Assembly: GCF_011745365.1 (NCBI RefSeq)
Contig: NW_024468914.1
Span: 1,944,001-2,008,000 of the forward strand
DNA from: Cryphonectria parasitica EP155
Taxonomy: Eukaryota > Ascomycota > Sordariomycetes > Diaporthales > Cryphonectriaceae
DNA length: 64,000 bases
Direction: 5' to 3'
Made by a program: the position numbers and the translations under genes. Below the pieces are notes generated by a model. That model saw only the letters and a program-made list of their open reading frames with translations, had not been told where the DNA came from and did no database searches. Positions 10,978 to 23,517 of this stretch are shown here, piece by piece. How positions within the stretch are numbered: the first letter of the stretch is position 1; each line of letters starts with the position of its first letter.

Positions 10978-11295
10978 ATGACTCCCGACAGCGAGGCCAG
11001 CCAGGGATCTCCAGAGCGACCAGTGTCCATGACGCCCCCTCAGGCGCAGTCTTCTCAGGACAAGCTGACGACCAGGCGCCGGGCCATTCCTTGCGAAGCA
11101 TGCCTCAAGCGCGAACTGCAGCATCTAGAAGACCCGTATTACGGGATGATCTATAAGGGCCAGCCGAGTAACCAATACAGCTTGAGCAGATGCTACGCAG
11201 CAATAGAACCTAACAAGAGTCTAGAAAAGAATACCAAGGCTTGTACCCAGTATACTGGCAGCAGCAAAAAGGCCAAATACACTTTTCGTAATTAA
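10978..11295 (+). CDS. Short PCEAC-motif protein, possibly truncated
   Basis: ATG at 10978, 105 codons, ending at TAA 11293-11295. The N-terminus is polar and disordered (MTPDSEASQGSPERPVS), followed by RRAIPCEACLKRELQ and three further cysteines (SRCYAAIEP, KACTQYTG). This resembles the first half of the Cys module in the divergent neighbour at 8548-10314, but the CVPVP part is missing and the protein stops early, where AT-rich, RIP-like DNA begins. It may be a 3'-truncated gene. The shared ~660-bp region between the two is their likely promoter. Confidence 0.5.
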   Translation: MTPDSEASQGSPERPVSMTPPQAQSSQDKLTTRRRAIPCEACLKRELQHLEDPYYGMIYKGQPSNQYSLSRCYAAIEPNKSLEKNTKACTQYTGSSKKAKYTFRN

Positions 11296-11748
11296 GATAA
11301 TCTGTATACCACAACTGCTTAACATTTGACTCAAGTTAAATCTTCTAAATCACTAAACAGAGAGGATAATTATGTCGTGAATGTCTATTTCCAATATCCA
11401 ACATTATTAACTTTGCTAACTACAAATATAATATCATCAATTTATACCTTTGCTCTTATACAATGATTAACTAAAAGCCCCTGATCCTGTCGGCTTGATG
11501 ATTATTGCTGAAAGGATTTCGAACGGTATGAAAAGCTATGCTCACTTGAGTTGGCGAACTTGGGTGTCGAGAACGCCTAGGTGCTCAAGGCCGTATATAT
11601 AGCGGCTGAGCATCCGAGCCATTATTTGGTTACGACTGCTCCGGGAAGGACGGCAAGCCCGACGATCGTCGGAAGCGCGAATGGAACCGGCCCCCAAGCC
11701 CTGACAGGAAGCGCGCATATAATGTCACTGAGGACGAGGATGAGGAAT

Positions 11749-11893
11749 TATGGGAAATGAACTGTATTGGACTGCGCTTAGGGAAGCAAAAAAGGGGGGA
11801 AAAGAAAGGAAGGGAAGAAAAAAGCTGGCTAACTGGGGCTATAGATAGGTTGGCTGGCGATAGTGGGGCCAGTGACTCACCTGGCCTCGCACA
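11749..11893 (-). repeat. Solo LTR of the copia family, reversed
   Basis: Reads TATGGGAAATGAACTGTATT to GCCTCGCACA on plus, which is the reverse complement of the 134-bp LTRs at 18271 and 23518 with small indels. The flanking 5-mers (GGAAT and CCTAA) do not match, so no target duplication remains. The right side directly abuts a pogo 3' fragment. Confidence 0.85.
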
Positions 11894-12395
11894 CCTAAGC
11901 TATCCTCAAAAGCCTCCTCGAGCCAGCCAGCTACCTTTTCAACCCCTCGAAAGGCTAAACAGCTATATCAACAGCTACAGGAGAATCGGAACCGTCTTTT
12001 ATCAGCACCACAGCAACGCCTATTCTTTAGGAAGATACAGAAGGCCTATAGCGAGAGGAATATAGAGTTTGCTCAAGCCTTGGAAAGAAATAAGGCATTG
12101 GAAAAGCAAGTTGAGGCGATGAGGCCTACTAAAAGAAGGAAGGTTGATGTGAGCCCGAATTCGAAGTTTGCGGATATTGAGGCTATACAGAGAGCCCAAA
12201 TAGCAGTCAATCAAGACGAGGATAGTCAGAATGAAGAGAGCGATATCGAATTAGTTACTGATGAAGAGGATTGCATCGTAGTGGGTGAATAGTATGTAAA
12301 GCTAATCAATATATATATATATATATGTATATATGTAGTGTGGCTGACCAGGGTGGGCGGGAACTACGGATGGGCGGAAACCCCCCCCTTTGACT
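11894..12395 (+). mobile_element. 3' fragment of a pogo-type DNA transposon
   Basis: This is the 3' end of the family represented in full at 50154-51989. The coding remnant runs to TAG at about 12292 (ENQ/ERNKALEKQVEAMRP-like coiled coil, KRRKVDVSPNSKFADIEA, EEDCIVVGE), followed by (TA)n and a 3' terminus GTGTGGCTGACCAGGGT..CTTTGACT next to TA at 12396-12397. The 5' part, including the DDE domain and 5' TIR, is absent. The fragment begins where the solo LTR ends, and a frame break lies near 12000-12060. Confidence 0.75.
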
Positions 12396-12397
12396 TA

Positions 12398-15300
12398 TCG
12401 CCACGCCATGTAGGTGCGATTTCGGTGCTTAGCTGCGATTCTGGTAGGGTGAAAAGTAACCAAGGTGGAGAATCATCTGTAAAGCCAGCGAAATCATGAA
12501 GCTTGATCTGGATATTAGCTCCATTGCAATACGAAACAAGAATTATGCTAGACTCAATATTTCAGTAGATTAAGCCATAATCATAAAGATAATAGAAGCT
12601 GGAAAGGCTCTGCTGCGCAATAATATTGCATTCAATGCTTGTAAATAGCTAGCTACTATAATGATCTTTCAGATTGCTCAGAATGCAAGAGCTTAGAATA
12701 ATAAAAGTCTCAAGATTGTAGCTTAACAAACAAGTTAGATTCTTCTGGAAATTGATATTAGAATCAATTCAATAGTAATAGCATTTGGCAATAATGTATA
12801 TATTGGAAGTTTTTTATTATCTTAAGCTTAAGTTAGTAATGATGCTGCTGAAATTTGCATCAAATCTTTGTTATAGGAATCATATTCCTAAACTCCTAAG
12901 CTTCAATGATTGAAAGACTATCATCAAGCCTCTCTTCTTTAAAGAGATACAATAAAGGAAAGATGAGGATGGAATTTGAAACCAATTTTGAAAATACCAG
13001 TTAACAAACGCAAGGAAATACCATGTATAGTTTCCCATTGCTAACCATCTATCATGATTGCAGTTCTTATGCTATCGGAGAATGCACCAAAGTTCTGGAA
13101 TTTCAAGATTCGGTTTTCGAAGCGAAGAGAACAATGCCGTCATCCAATACTGTCCAGAGCGGGCAACTGAAACTGGCAGCTGCTTTCTGTGCCGAAGTCG
13201 AACTGCTGATCACCAGAGAAACCAGTATCCACGAAAATGAGCAGAGATTCTGCTAACATTAGATGTTGTGCTATGCAATTCCTTCGAATTGTAGCTAGCG
13301 CAAGTGGCGATGTATTGCTAGCAGAAATCCGAGCAATGATAAGGAGCATATTAGTTATAGCTTCGGAATTGCTAGAATAGTTCAATACAACAAATCAGCC
13401 CACTGGATGAGCTATTGAATTGATATTAGAGACTGAGGCTAGGGCTTCCGGGAGACTCGCTGCTGTCCCATGAGGAGGCTTGGGGAAAGATACGATGGGA
13501 ATATAAGCGTTTTTGGGCAATGTTGACAGAGGAGCTTTGAAATATGAGAGACTGCATATACTTTGTGCAGTATTCAGCTGCTAGGCTAACTCTACTCTAT
13601 TGCATACATCTCGTTAGCAGCTTGGGTGTGCTATTACTGAGGAATACATGCATAAGCTCATTTTGGGTGCGGAATTAGATTTCTGAAAGGAATCAGCAAG
13701 AGCTTCAAGATGCTGAGCTTTGCAAAACTGATTGATAAGTGCCTAGTCCGGACGCCAACTCACCGATTCATTAAGAGTGAACACCAGATTAGTCAGAGTA
13801 ATCTTGCAGACCTGCACTAAGGCTGACAGCATGAGGAACTTTATGCATATATAGCTTGCTGATTCAAGCAGAACTCAGATATGCACTTTCCTGCTTTCAT
13901 TCAGAACCAGTTATTCTTTCACCTTCATATCTCACAATTATGCATGCAACCAAAATGAAACCTACGAAGAATGAGATGGCTGTACTATCGATGAATAGCC
14001 TCGAATTCATTTTTTACAATCCGGAACAACCCTTGCGCAACAATAGTACTACTCCTCAGCTAGTAAAGCTGAAATAGCAAAGGCTTGCAGAGAGAATTGG
14101 AACAAGCAACATATCTGTATGCTTTGAATTACAAACACTTTTAGAATGCCTTCCTCTGATAATTAACAATGAAAAGCTAATAAATACTGCAGAAAAGCTA
14201 GCTATTAGTATATTAGGAAAAAATAATCGAACAGCTCTCGAGCTCTTGTTGATTTCTTTATATTCTGTTCTGTATACTTCTGAATGAGCAGAGCCAGATG
14301 AGCTCAATAAGATCTTGAGGATTATTATAAACAGTTCTTAACTGAAACACTTAGATCAGCTGAAAAGGGGAGCGAGGTTTGCTAATGAAATCATTGCTAA
14401 ATTAGCTTTGCAAGATACAGGAAGTGAGTTATAACAACTCAACTGTATAATACAGATTATATTACAAGGTATTTACTCAAGCAGAAAATACAAAGCTATA
14501 CTTATAGCTACTTATATAATCAAGCTCGCCTTATAGTATTCCAATGAAGTATCCTTAGCTTGTATAGCAGCAAATCAAAAGGCTATATTCTATTGCATAC
14601 TCGATATCAAGAACTATCAGCAATCCTCAGAGAGCTTCCAATTTAAATATCATATCTCATTAAATATATTATCAATTAATCATTGCAGTAAGTTCGAATT
14701 CATAGATCATCAAATTATACTTATTAACTAACAAATACTCTAGAACTGAACAAATATGTCAATATCTGAAATACAAAGATAGCTAGATCTCATGCTTAAT
14801 AGCTAAGCTTTTCCACAGAGAATATATATCTAAAATGGATTCTGGTGAGAGCTTTTCGAAAAAGCTTGATATGAGCGAAGGTAGTTAGCTTGAATAAATC
14901 CCTGCATTGCAAAAAAATAAGCTAGCATTTTGGATAAACTCTTGCTTACTGCGCTTTGTTACAGGTAATGTGAATGATTTGAGATAGTGAACCAGAACTA
15001 GGGCGCCGTCGCCTTCGAAAGAAGGAACGAACAGCTGCTGAAGCAATGAGCAAGGGCTCGTGCAACCCAAGCGTGCCTGTACAGATGAGGACAGCAAACT
15101 AAGGCCACACGGGCACAAGAACAGGGTGAAAAACCTGTCTTAGACCTGTCCAAAGGGTTCAAAATTGAAAAGAAGAGAAAGGATGCTTGATTGTTGCTTA
15201 TAGCTAAAGAATTTGAAAAGTGGGTGGTATCCTTTATATGTATGAGAACCCTTTGACCCACTGTACTCCATGTCCCACGGACTACCACCCTGGCCACCAC

Positions 15301-16037
15301 AACAATAGTATGAAAGCAATCAACTAGACTGAATAGAGAATGGAATGAATATCTCAAGCTTGTTCGCCTGACTACCCTGGTTGCATATATATCTCGTGAA
15401 TATTATGTTGAAGCATGTTACTTCATGGGATGATTAGCAGTTGCATGAGATCCGTGCATACTATCCAAAAATCATACTTACTTGAAAATAATCGTTATAT
15501 CGTTCGTAATTAGGCTGTATGAAGTAGGAAACTGGATTCTATGATTAAAGCATGTAAATACATAATTAAGTACTTTGCATGAGACTAATTGCCTAACTTC
15601 CACAGATATGAGTTACAATGCACAAAAGCTGGGGGAGAGAGAGGGGTATAGTAGATAAGGATGATTGCCTCGAATGCACTATTGCATGTTTGTAAATGTG
15701 AAGCTGCATTTGCTTCTGATAGTATCTCAGCTATATATGCTGATTCTGTTTATATTGCAAAAAAGCATTCTTAGCCCTACTGTATAAATTGATTCTAAAC
15801 TATTCTGATCATTTCTGATAATAGGAATCTTTAGCAGGCAGAATGAGTTGCAAACCTGTTTTATAGAACATTACTTATAGCTATTCAAAGTAAAAAATTA
15901 CAATAGTAGTATGGCATTGGGCTCGTTCATGGGTAGTTCTATCCAACGATCTATCTCCAAGCATAAAAAGGCTGCAGCTCTTCCGGTTTTCAAAGCATGA
16001 CTCTACATTCCAAGCATATCTCGAAATTCATAACAAC
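12398..16037. other. RIP-degraded AT-rich repeat DNA, no intact gene
   Basis: About 3.6 kb of TA-rich sequence with stops in all frames and only short ORFs (longest about 119 codons, at 14998-15357, without motifs). Glimpses of ancient coding remain on plus, for example around 13020-13260 and 14050-14400, but I could not assign them to a transposon class. The texture (TpA enrichment, TAG/TAA/TGA in place of CAG/CAA/TGG) is that of RIP. Confidence 0.6.
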
Positions 16038-16893
16038 ATGGATCAATATGCCCCTGGAACTAGCCAGCCTTCACCACTAGTATCTCTATCACTTGTTCCT
16101 GTTAGAGCAATGACTGATACTCAGCACTCATCAGCCCGAGCCTCCCCCTTGCTCGCTTCAGCTCACAGCATGGATAGGCCAGACATTTCTCCTCAGCTAC
16201 CTGAGATAGATATTTCTGAGATCCTAGGCTCTTTGATCCGAGTGGCAAGATTGCTCTCTCTAGTCGATGCTACGCCTGGAGATCTCATTCGTTCTCTTGG
16301 TTCGAATCTTTATTCATCTCAAGAGGAGATAACTAGGATCCGGTACCTGCTGAGCCAAGCGATGCATTTACTTCGTCAACTCCAAGATTCCAACAGGGAG
16401 GGCATTTCTATCCCTAATTCTCTATCATTCCAACCAAGTAAGTTGGCATTTATATCATATAAATTTTATGCTAACATCTGTAGACCTTGCTTTTCCAAAG
16501 CATCGTTGGGAACTTATCCGCTCAGAAGTATTAGATGATGATAAGATATCTGCTGCAGCCACTATCAAGGGAGTTGCATGGGATGTTGCTGACTGTGCTG
16601 ATATGGATCCCTTCAACTTCGTCAAATTTTGCAGTCAGTACGATACCAGATGGAAAGATCTGCAGCAAAGCGATCACCAGGATGATCTTGATCTCATTGA
16701 TATCTGCGAGATATGTGAGTTCACCGAGATGAATTACTTGGATATGGTATTTTGGAACGGCTGTCTGATAGTAATAATGGATCTTGTAATAAAACTTGAG
16801 TTAAAGGATTACAGGCTGTTGAGAAGTGTTTCTGATTTTATTTTGAAGCATCTGAAGGCTCTCGGCTCTTGCTGGGATAGAGCGGTTTCTTAG
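16038..16893 (+). CDS. Hypothetical protein, two exons, 269 aa
   Basis: Exon 1 is 16038-16437 (ATG; MDQYAPGTSQPSPLVSLSLV) and exon 2 is 16484-16893 (TAG). The 46-nt intron starts GTAAGT, has TGCTAAC and ends CTGTAG, a textbook fungal intron, and the frame is preserved. Exon 1 encodes a Ser/Pro-rich head and then helices (LGSLIRVARLLSLVDATPG, YLLSQAMHLLRQLQDSN). Exon 2 is acidic and helical (HQDDLDLIDICEICEF, LDMVFWNGCLIVIMDLVI). No known domain was recognised. It survives without stops inside RIP-damaged surroundings, which supports a functional gene. Confidence 0.65.
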
Positions 16894-17275
16894 CTTCTGC
16901 GTTCCTATTTCCTGCTAATACCGGGCATATTCAACTTTCACAACCGCTTTCTCCCATGGTTCGACCTTATATCCGAGGGCAATGTGAAGTGATTATCCCT
17001 TCCTGTATCATTCTCTATCTTATTCTGCTTCTTGATACCAGCTTAAAAATGATTTTTAAAAAAAAGCGATTGAATAGTAGACCTATATAGCACTATCAAA
17101 ATCAGGTATATAATCTGTTCCGAAGTTCCAAGCCTTCTCTCAGTCCCAACTGGATGAAAATGTCTGCGCTCTTATCTGCCGCAGCAGAGATTGTCATCGA
17201 GACACAGCCTGTCCTATCTTTCTCTTCTCGAACCTCTGCCTGGTATATCGGAGTAGCGAATATTGCCTGTGCAAC

Positions 17276-18270
17276 TTAATAGCCGAAGAAGCTAGCAATG
17301 GATTCGAGAAAGCATTCTTGGAGCGTAATGCAAGGATAGGGAGCAACCTCTTGACCATTCTCTAGACATAGATAACGACGACCATCCGCCATCTCTAGTC
17401 GTGTGTGAAATAAGTGCAAAGCAATGTATTCAATCTTGCTACTTGTGACCTCTATCCTTAGCAGGCACCCTGGAAAGTCTTGTGATAGAACTACCATTGA
17501 GACTGCTGCTTCAACTGTATCAGGCTTGGCTCGCTTTGGGATGGATCTGGCAAGATAGTCAGGGAAGATGCGATTGCATACAGCAATGGAAGCGCTTGTG
17601 AAAATATGTCGGTTTTCTTTAAAGTATTCGATTGGGTTGGGAACGAGAGCACCCGTTGAAGTAGGTATTGTAGAAGATTCAAGGCGTCGTGTGATCGTAG
17701 ACGGCATCCGGAAGACCTGTCCTAGTATCGCGAGTTGAGGGGTTGCAGAATCTATGCCGTCGCGGTGTCCGTGTCCTGCGCTGTTGTCTGCGCTGTTGCC
17801 CTGCGATCTTGTCTGCGCCGTGTTCTGCGCCGTATCCTGCGCCGTGTCCTGCGCCGTGTCCTGCTCCGTGTCCTGCGCCGTGTCCTGCGCCGTGTCCTCG
17901 CTGTTGTCTGCGCCATGTCCTGCGCCGTGTCCTGACCGCGAACTGTCTCTTGTCCTCTGAGAGCCTTCTGTGGCGCTGCGTTCCCTTTCAGAATCATTGC
18001 CAGTCTTCGCAGCAAGGAGCTCGGTGATGCATTTTTGGAAGTACTCTCGTTGATTGTCTGTAATCTTTGCCTCCAGCTGTTCTGCAAGTGACTGCTGTTG
18101 TTCGACATTGAGGGCTTGAATACGCTGGAGAAGAAGTCTGCGTTTTCCTTTTCCTTTTACGTGGCCGGTATTTTTTGTCTTTTTTTCTATCAAGGCATAC
18201 ACAACCCAGGCTGCTATGCCGCCATGTTTAAGAAAGATTGATCCGGTCGTGATATCGGAGGCATCTCGCA
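17276..18270 (-). pseudogene. 3' part of a hypothetical gene split by a copia insertion
   Basis: The frame runs from the copia target site TCGCA (18266-18270) to TAG at 17276-17278. If the 5381-bp element and one TSD copy are removed, this frame joins exactly to the minus-strand frame at 23652-23945: ..FAKELPKVR on the right continues as DASDITTGSIFLKHGG on the left. The protein has a helical N-terminal region, a Lys/Arg patch (HVKGKGKRRLLLQRIQALN), a central run of DTAQ repeats, and a C-terminal globular domain (RIFPDYLARSIPKRAKPD .. TLQECFLESIASFFGY). No function is recognised. Alone this piece lacks its natural start; the ATG at 18301 lies in the LTR. Confidence 0.7.
17810..17935. repeat. 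12-bp minisatellite encoding (DTAQ)n
   Basis: About ten imperfect copies of a GTCCTGCGCCGT unit on plus, in frame within the minus-strand gene, giving repeated Asp-Thr-Ala-Gln. Because the unit is a multiple of three, copy number can vary without breaking the frame. Confidence 0.8.
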
Positions 18271-18404
18271 TGTGCGAGGCCAGGTGAGTCACTGGCCCCA
18301 CTATCGCCAGCCTACCTCTATAGCCTCAGATAGCCAGCTGTTTTTCCTTTCTTTTCCTTCCTTTTCCTTCCCTAAGCGCAGTCCAATACAGTTCATTTCC
18401 CATA
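18271..18404 (+). repeat. 5' LTR of the copia element
   Basis: Runs from TGTGCGAGGCC to TTTCCCATA. It is identical in length and, by eye, in sequence to the 3' LTR. It includes a CTTTTCCTTCC pyrimidine tract. The LTR ends in TA rather than the usual CA, and all four copies in the window share this. Confidence 0.92.
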
Positions 18405-21400
18405 GGTTATAACCCCTCACACTCTTCTTTCATCAATTTGACGATATTCCTCGTCAATTGACCCTGAATTACAAGCCCACCTTTGATTTCTGACCTCGTA
18501 CGCACTCGCGACAGTCAAAATCACCAAAAACCACGAGAAAGAGGCCTGAAAACCTCCACTCGACCATACTGCGAGGATGTTGAGAATGGCGAAGAACTCT
18601 TGCAATAACAACAAACAGCTGCAATAAAGGCATCAGAAGCCTCTCAACTGCAGCAATAATAACAACAAAACCTTCTCCTTTAGCAAGACAGTTCGTTGAA
18701 GATGGAGGAACCTACAAGTCGGCTATAGCAGCTGATCACCTACGCTATCCCTACCCTCCTCAGCGAGAAGAATCTCGAGGATTGGTTAGTGATAGTAGTA
18801 TTGATTCTTAGGCAGATGTGCTTGAGCAAATACATCAAATCTTCTATTCCTAAGCTTGATAAAGAGAAGGATTCTAAGAGATGGAATAAGTGGAACTAAG
18901 AGCAGGGAATAGTGATTACCCTTCTTCAAAGCACATTGTACAAGATGAGGAGCATGCTAATGAATGCTAGCTTCCCTGTAGAAGAAGAGGACCTGTATGT
19001 GATATATAATGCTATTCTCAAGATGATTCCTAAGCACTCAGAAGACTATATCAACTAAATAGCTATACAACTAGCAAACTGCAAGGTAGCAGACTACTCG
19101 ACTCTCTAAGCCTTTAGAGATGATCTATAGTATATGAAGAGATGCTTGAAGGAGCTCAAACTGAAGCTTTCAGAGAGCTTTCTTCTTGCTATCATTCTGA
19201 AAAAGATTAAGAATATGCTACTAGAAATGCATGCATCTGCTAGAAGGGATTATAAACTGAATATGCTTACCTGGGATATCCTTATAGCAGAGATCAATTC
19301 AGCTATTATTACAGGTATAGATAACAAGGCCTTTTCATCCTTTAAGAAGACAGCTCAAATGTTAACCTCATTGAATACTTCAGAAGGAGCTCAAGGGGGT
19401 GCGAGGCAGTGGCCTTGCAAGGACTCCCTGCCCTTTACAGGCATTGTCAACAGCATAAAGCTGCCTAAGTCAATCATCAAGAAGATTTCCTATTATTGCC
19501 AATGCAAGAAATACCTTATTTCTAGCTGGAAACACTGTAAGGAATGTAGCAAATGCTATAGCATGTCTGGATGAAGCTGCAGGAACAACACTCAAGGCTA
19601 AACAGCTCAGCTAACATTGACGAGTTCGTTGATCACAGCGGAACCAACAGTTTTTGGTAGATCAAGCGTAGCTAGCAAACCAGCTACAGTTGCCATCTCT
19701 GCTCTCGTCGAGAACGGAAAACTCTTGAGGAATAGCATCATTGCTAATACAAGCGCTTCAGAAACGCTCTTTAACAACCCCAAGTAGTTCCTGGATCTGG
19801 TTCAACTATGCGAACAGGAAGCTATGGAATCAGCAGCAGAATCCTTCAAGATAGAAATGGCTGGAATAGTATAGTTCGATGTAATATATAATAATAGATC
19901 GATTGCTATTATTACGCTCGAGAATGCCAGATTCTCCCCAAGCATGCCTTGCAACCTCATCAGCGTAGGTAAGCTGATGGCGTGTGGATATGGCTTTAAT
20001 AGCTGTATGAACCACATTATCAATACTGCAAACAAGAAAGAGATATGCCAGATCAACTGGAAAGAGGAGGTGCTAGTCCTAAAAGCTATCAACCGCTCTG
20101 AACCCTCAGGGGGTGGTTTTCTAGCCAAACCAGCGATGCTTATATTGATCACATATAAACGCCTTCATGATTGCTTTATGCATGCTGGCTCAGCAGCTAT
20201 ACAAGGTGTAGCGAAGAGAGCTAGCATCATGATTATCAAGAACAAGGATTTCTACTGCAAACCATGCTTAGAGAACTGCTTCATGAATATATATAGAAAA
20301 CACCAGGAACCCAAGTACAATGCCCCTAGCCAGCTTATCCGCTTTGATCTCATTGAATTTCAGGAGGGATATAATAGCTGTTGCTATTGCCTTCATTTCG
20401 TTGATATGGATACAAACTTCCACTGGATTTACTTTGCAAACAGAAAGCACAAGATATTCAGCTAAATCAGAGAGTTTATTGCCTTCTTCAAGCATCAATC
20501 GAGCAGGAAGATTCAAGCTCTTGGATGTAACAATAAACCAGAGTTTAGCCTTGCTACAGCCCTATTCAAGAACTCAAAGCTCATAAGATGAGCAAACGAG
20601 AACAGCATTGCTATTCTTTATACTATTCCTCATTCATTGTGAATAAACAGCAAGGCAGAAAAAGCTGGCTGAGATATAGTCAAGAAGATATGAACAGCCC
20701 ACAATGCAGCTAATCTTCCTTCACAGCTGTAGCTATTTACAATAGAAGCAGCATGCTGCATAATCAATCTTCTCCTATATACAGCAAACGAGGATAACAA
20801 AGCACTTATTCAGCTGTTGGGAGAACGCTTAAATCTCAACAAGGAGGCGATTCCTGATGCTAGCTTCCTCAGAATCGTAAGCAGTAAAGTCTGAATCCAT
20901 ATAAAGAAAGCATATTGCTAATCAAGCAACAAATACGCCAAAACAAGCATCAAGATTAAGCTTCTCTTCTGGAATATATCTTCAGAGAAGATTATATGAG
21001 TATATAATGCTAAAGCTGATAAGGTCTATCGAGCAGTAGCTATCAAGATACAAGAATGCGAAAACTCCTCTCTGAACAACTCAGAGATAGCAGAGATCAA
21101 GCATATAGCTGAATTCAGCAATATCTTCATTAAGAACAAGTTCATAATGATTACAATAATCCTCGAGAAAGCTAATACCCTATCTACCCTTCAAGAGCTT
21201 ATTATCCAACTAAATATGCTTATCGAGAACCAAGAAATCTTAGACTCTTAAGATTATACTCCTGATGCAAGTTTGAATAAAACTCCAACTAAGATTCCAG
21301 AAGCTTTCCAATTGCTAAGCTCAGATTGCATCTCTAAGCCAGAAATACATACAAAGATGCAGAGCAGGGAAGAATCTGAGGAAAGCCAGAAGAATAATTC

Positions 21401-23517
21401 TCAGTACAGCCCTACAAACAAGATAAAGAGCTAGAGAGAGGTTCTTGGAGATATAATAGTAGAGGAATGAGATATAACAAGCTAAGAGGAGGAATCAGTA
21501 GAAGAACCATCTAGAATCCTGCTATCCGTTGAAGGCCTTCCTTATAATAATATCCCCTAGGGAGTACGAGATGAAGATGTTCTGATCGAGAAGAAGCTCA
21601 TCCCGAGATCCCATTGATCTCAATCAAACACTCCTCAAATCCCTACAAGGGAACAGCCAAAACAAGCAGCCAAAGGCAAGAACTGCATAAGCTTTCCAGA
21701 CTCCTCGAAAAGCCTGAATGCTCTTGCTATCAATGCTACTATTCCTTACAATAATTATAAACTAATTCTCGAGTTCATCAGCTTATTAGCACTTAAGATT
21801 CAGTATCTTATTAATATCAAAACCTCTAATATACCCAAGAACTACAAACAGGCAATGCAATCGCCTGACTTTGATAAAGCTTGGAAGCTTGCATGCAACG
21901 AGAGCATTGCTAAACTTGAGAAGAATTATACTTACAACTAGTTGAACTCTGACCCAGATGCAAACATCCTTCCTGCTAAGTAAGTATTCGATCTCAAGAA
22001 CAACCCTAAGAACTCCTTGGAAGATAAGAAGATTCCTCGTACAAGGCTTATTATATGTAGCAATTACGAGATGGAGAGCTGAGCTATGGAGGATATATAC
22101 TCAGCTATTGCATCCTCAACAAGCATCAAACTCTTCATAGCTTTTGTCGCCATCAAAAGCTTAGCTTGAAAGAAGTTCAACTTTATTATTGCCTTTCTGA
22201 ACTTCCCTATCCCTGAGGGCAATAGAATCTTTGTTAAACCTTCTCCTAGCTACAGATGCTGTAATAGCAAGGTTTAGCTCATAATCAAAGGAATGTACAG
22301 CATGCAACAATCCCCCCTGTAATGATTTGAAACTATCACACCTTTCCTCAAAGACCTTAGCTTCAAGCCTTTCAACAACGAGCTGTATATCTTCAGAAAC
22401 AAGAAGACTAGAGTTCTTTTGATCCTCTACATCAACAACATGCTGATAGCTAGCCTCATACTCTCAGATATCAACAAGATTGCTGCTGCTATTAGCAAGC
22501 GATTTAATCTCAAGCATTTGGGAGATCCAAAGAAGTTTCTAAGCTTCAACATTAAGAGGAATGAGAAGAATGCAACTATCTTCATCTTGCAGGAGGAATA
22601 TACTAAAAAGATCGTAAAGCTGTACAGCTTCGAATCCACCAAACTAGCAAAAACTCCTTAGTCTGCTAGCTTCGAACTTCCCAAGAACTGGGAGCCTATG
22701 AATAAGGAAACAAAGATGTATCAGAAGAGAACTGATGCTCTCAACTAGCTATTAACAGGTACGAGGCCTAATATCATATATACAGTTAATAAGGTAGCGA
22801 AGAGCAATATAAGCTTCTCAGCTATGCATCTACACCTTCAGAAGCACCTCTTTAGATATCTTGAACGCTTCTCAGATCTGAGCATTATTATCAACAGCAA
22901 GATGCTAATAAACAACATTATCAAGGCGTATACAGATGCTTTCTTTAGTAATAACCTCTCAACGCATCGATCAACAGCAGAATACATCATCTTCGTAGCT
23001 GGTGCGCCCGTGCTATGGAAATCGAAGATACAGAATCTCATCACTCTATCTACTACAGAGGCCGAGTTCGTAAACCTCATCCCAGCTAGCTAAGCCTTGC
23101 TTTGAATCTGATCATTTCTTAAGAAGTTTAGTATACACCCTGAGAAGCTACTGTTGTTGTTTATGAATAGCCTGAATGCCAAATACAACGTCTTGAACAG
23201 GAACAACGCCGCCAGGATTCGCTATATAGATATCCGGTACAAATAGGTTGTCGAGAAGACGAAGGAGGGCTACTTCAGCATTCAGCACGTAAGCACAGAG
23301 GAAATAGCAGCTGATAGCCTGACGAAGCCGTTGGAGGCTATCAAACACAGCCAATTCGTCCAAGCCTTAGGCCTCAAACAGTGCTCTATCTATTAGGGTA
23401 CAACGAATGGATTGGAAATGGGATCTGGTATACGAGATGGAGTGAGTAGGACCTAGAGGAGAGAAAACACCACGAGGAGGATCGCTAGCGAGGCTCGCGA
23501 GGTTGGCTGAGGGGGTG

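Noticed and set aside
17735..18027. Long plus-strand ORFs rich in Cys/Ala/Val over the DTAQ repeat
   Set aside because: They are the antisense of the 12-bp repeat of the minus-strand gene; the periodicity keeps all frames open.
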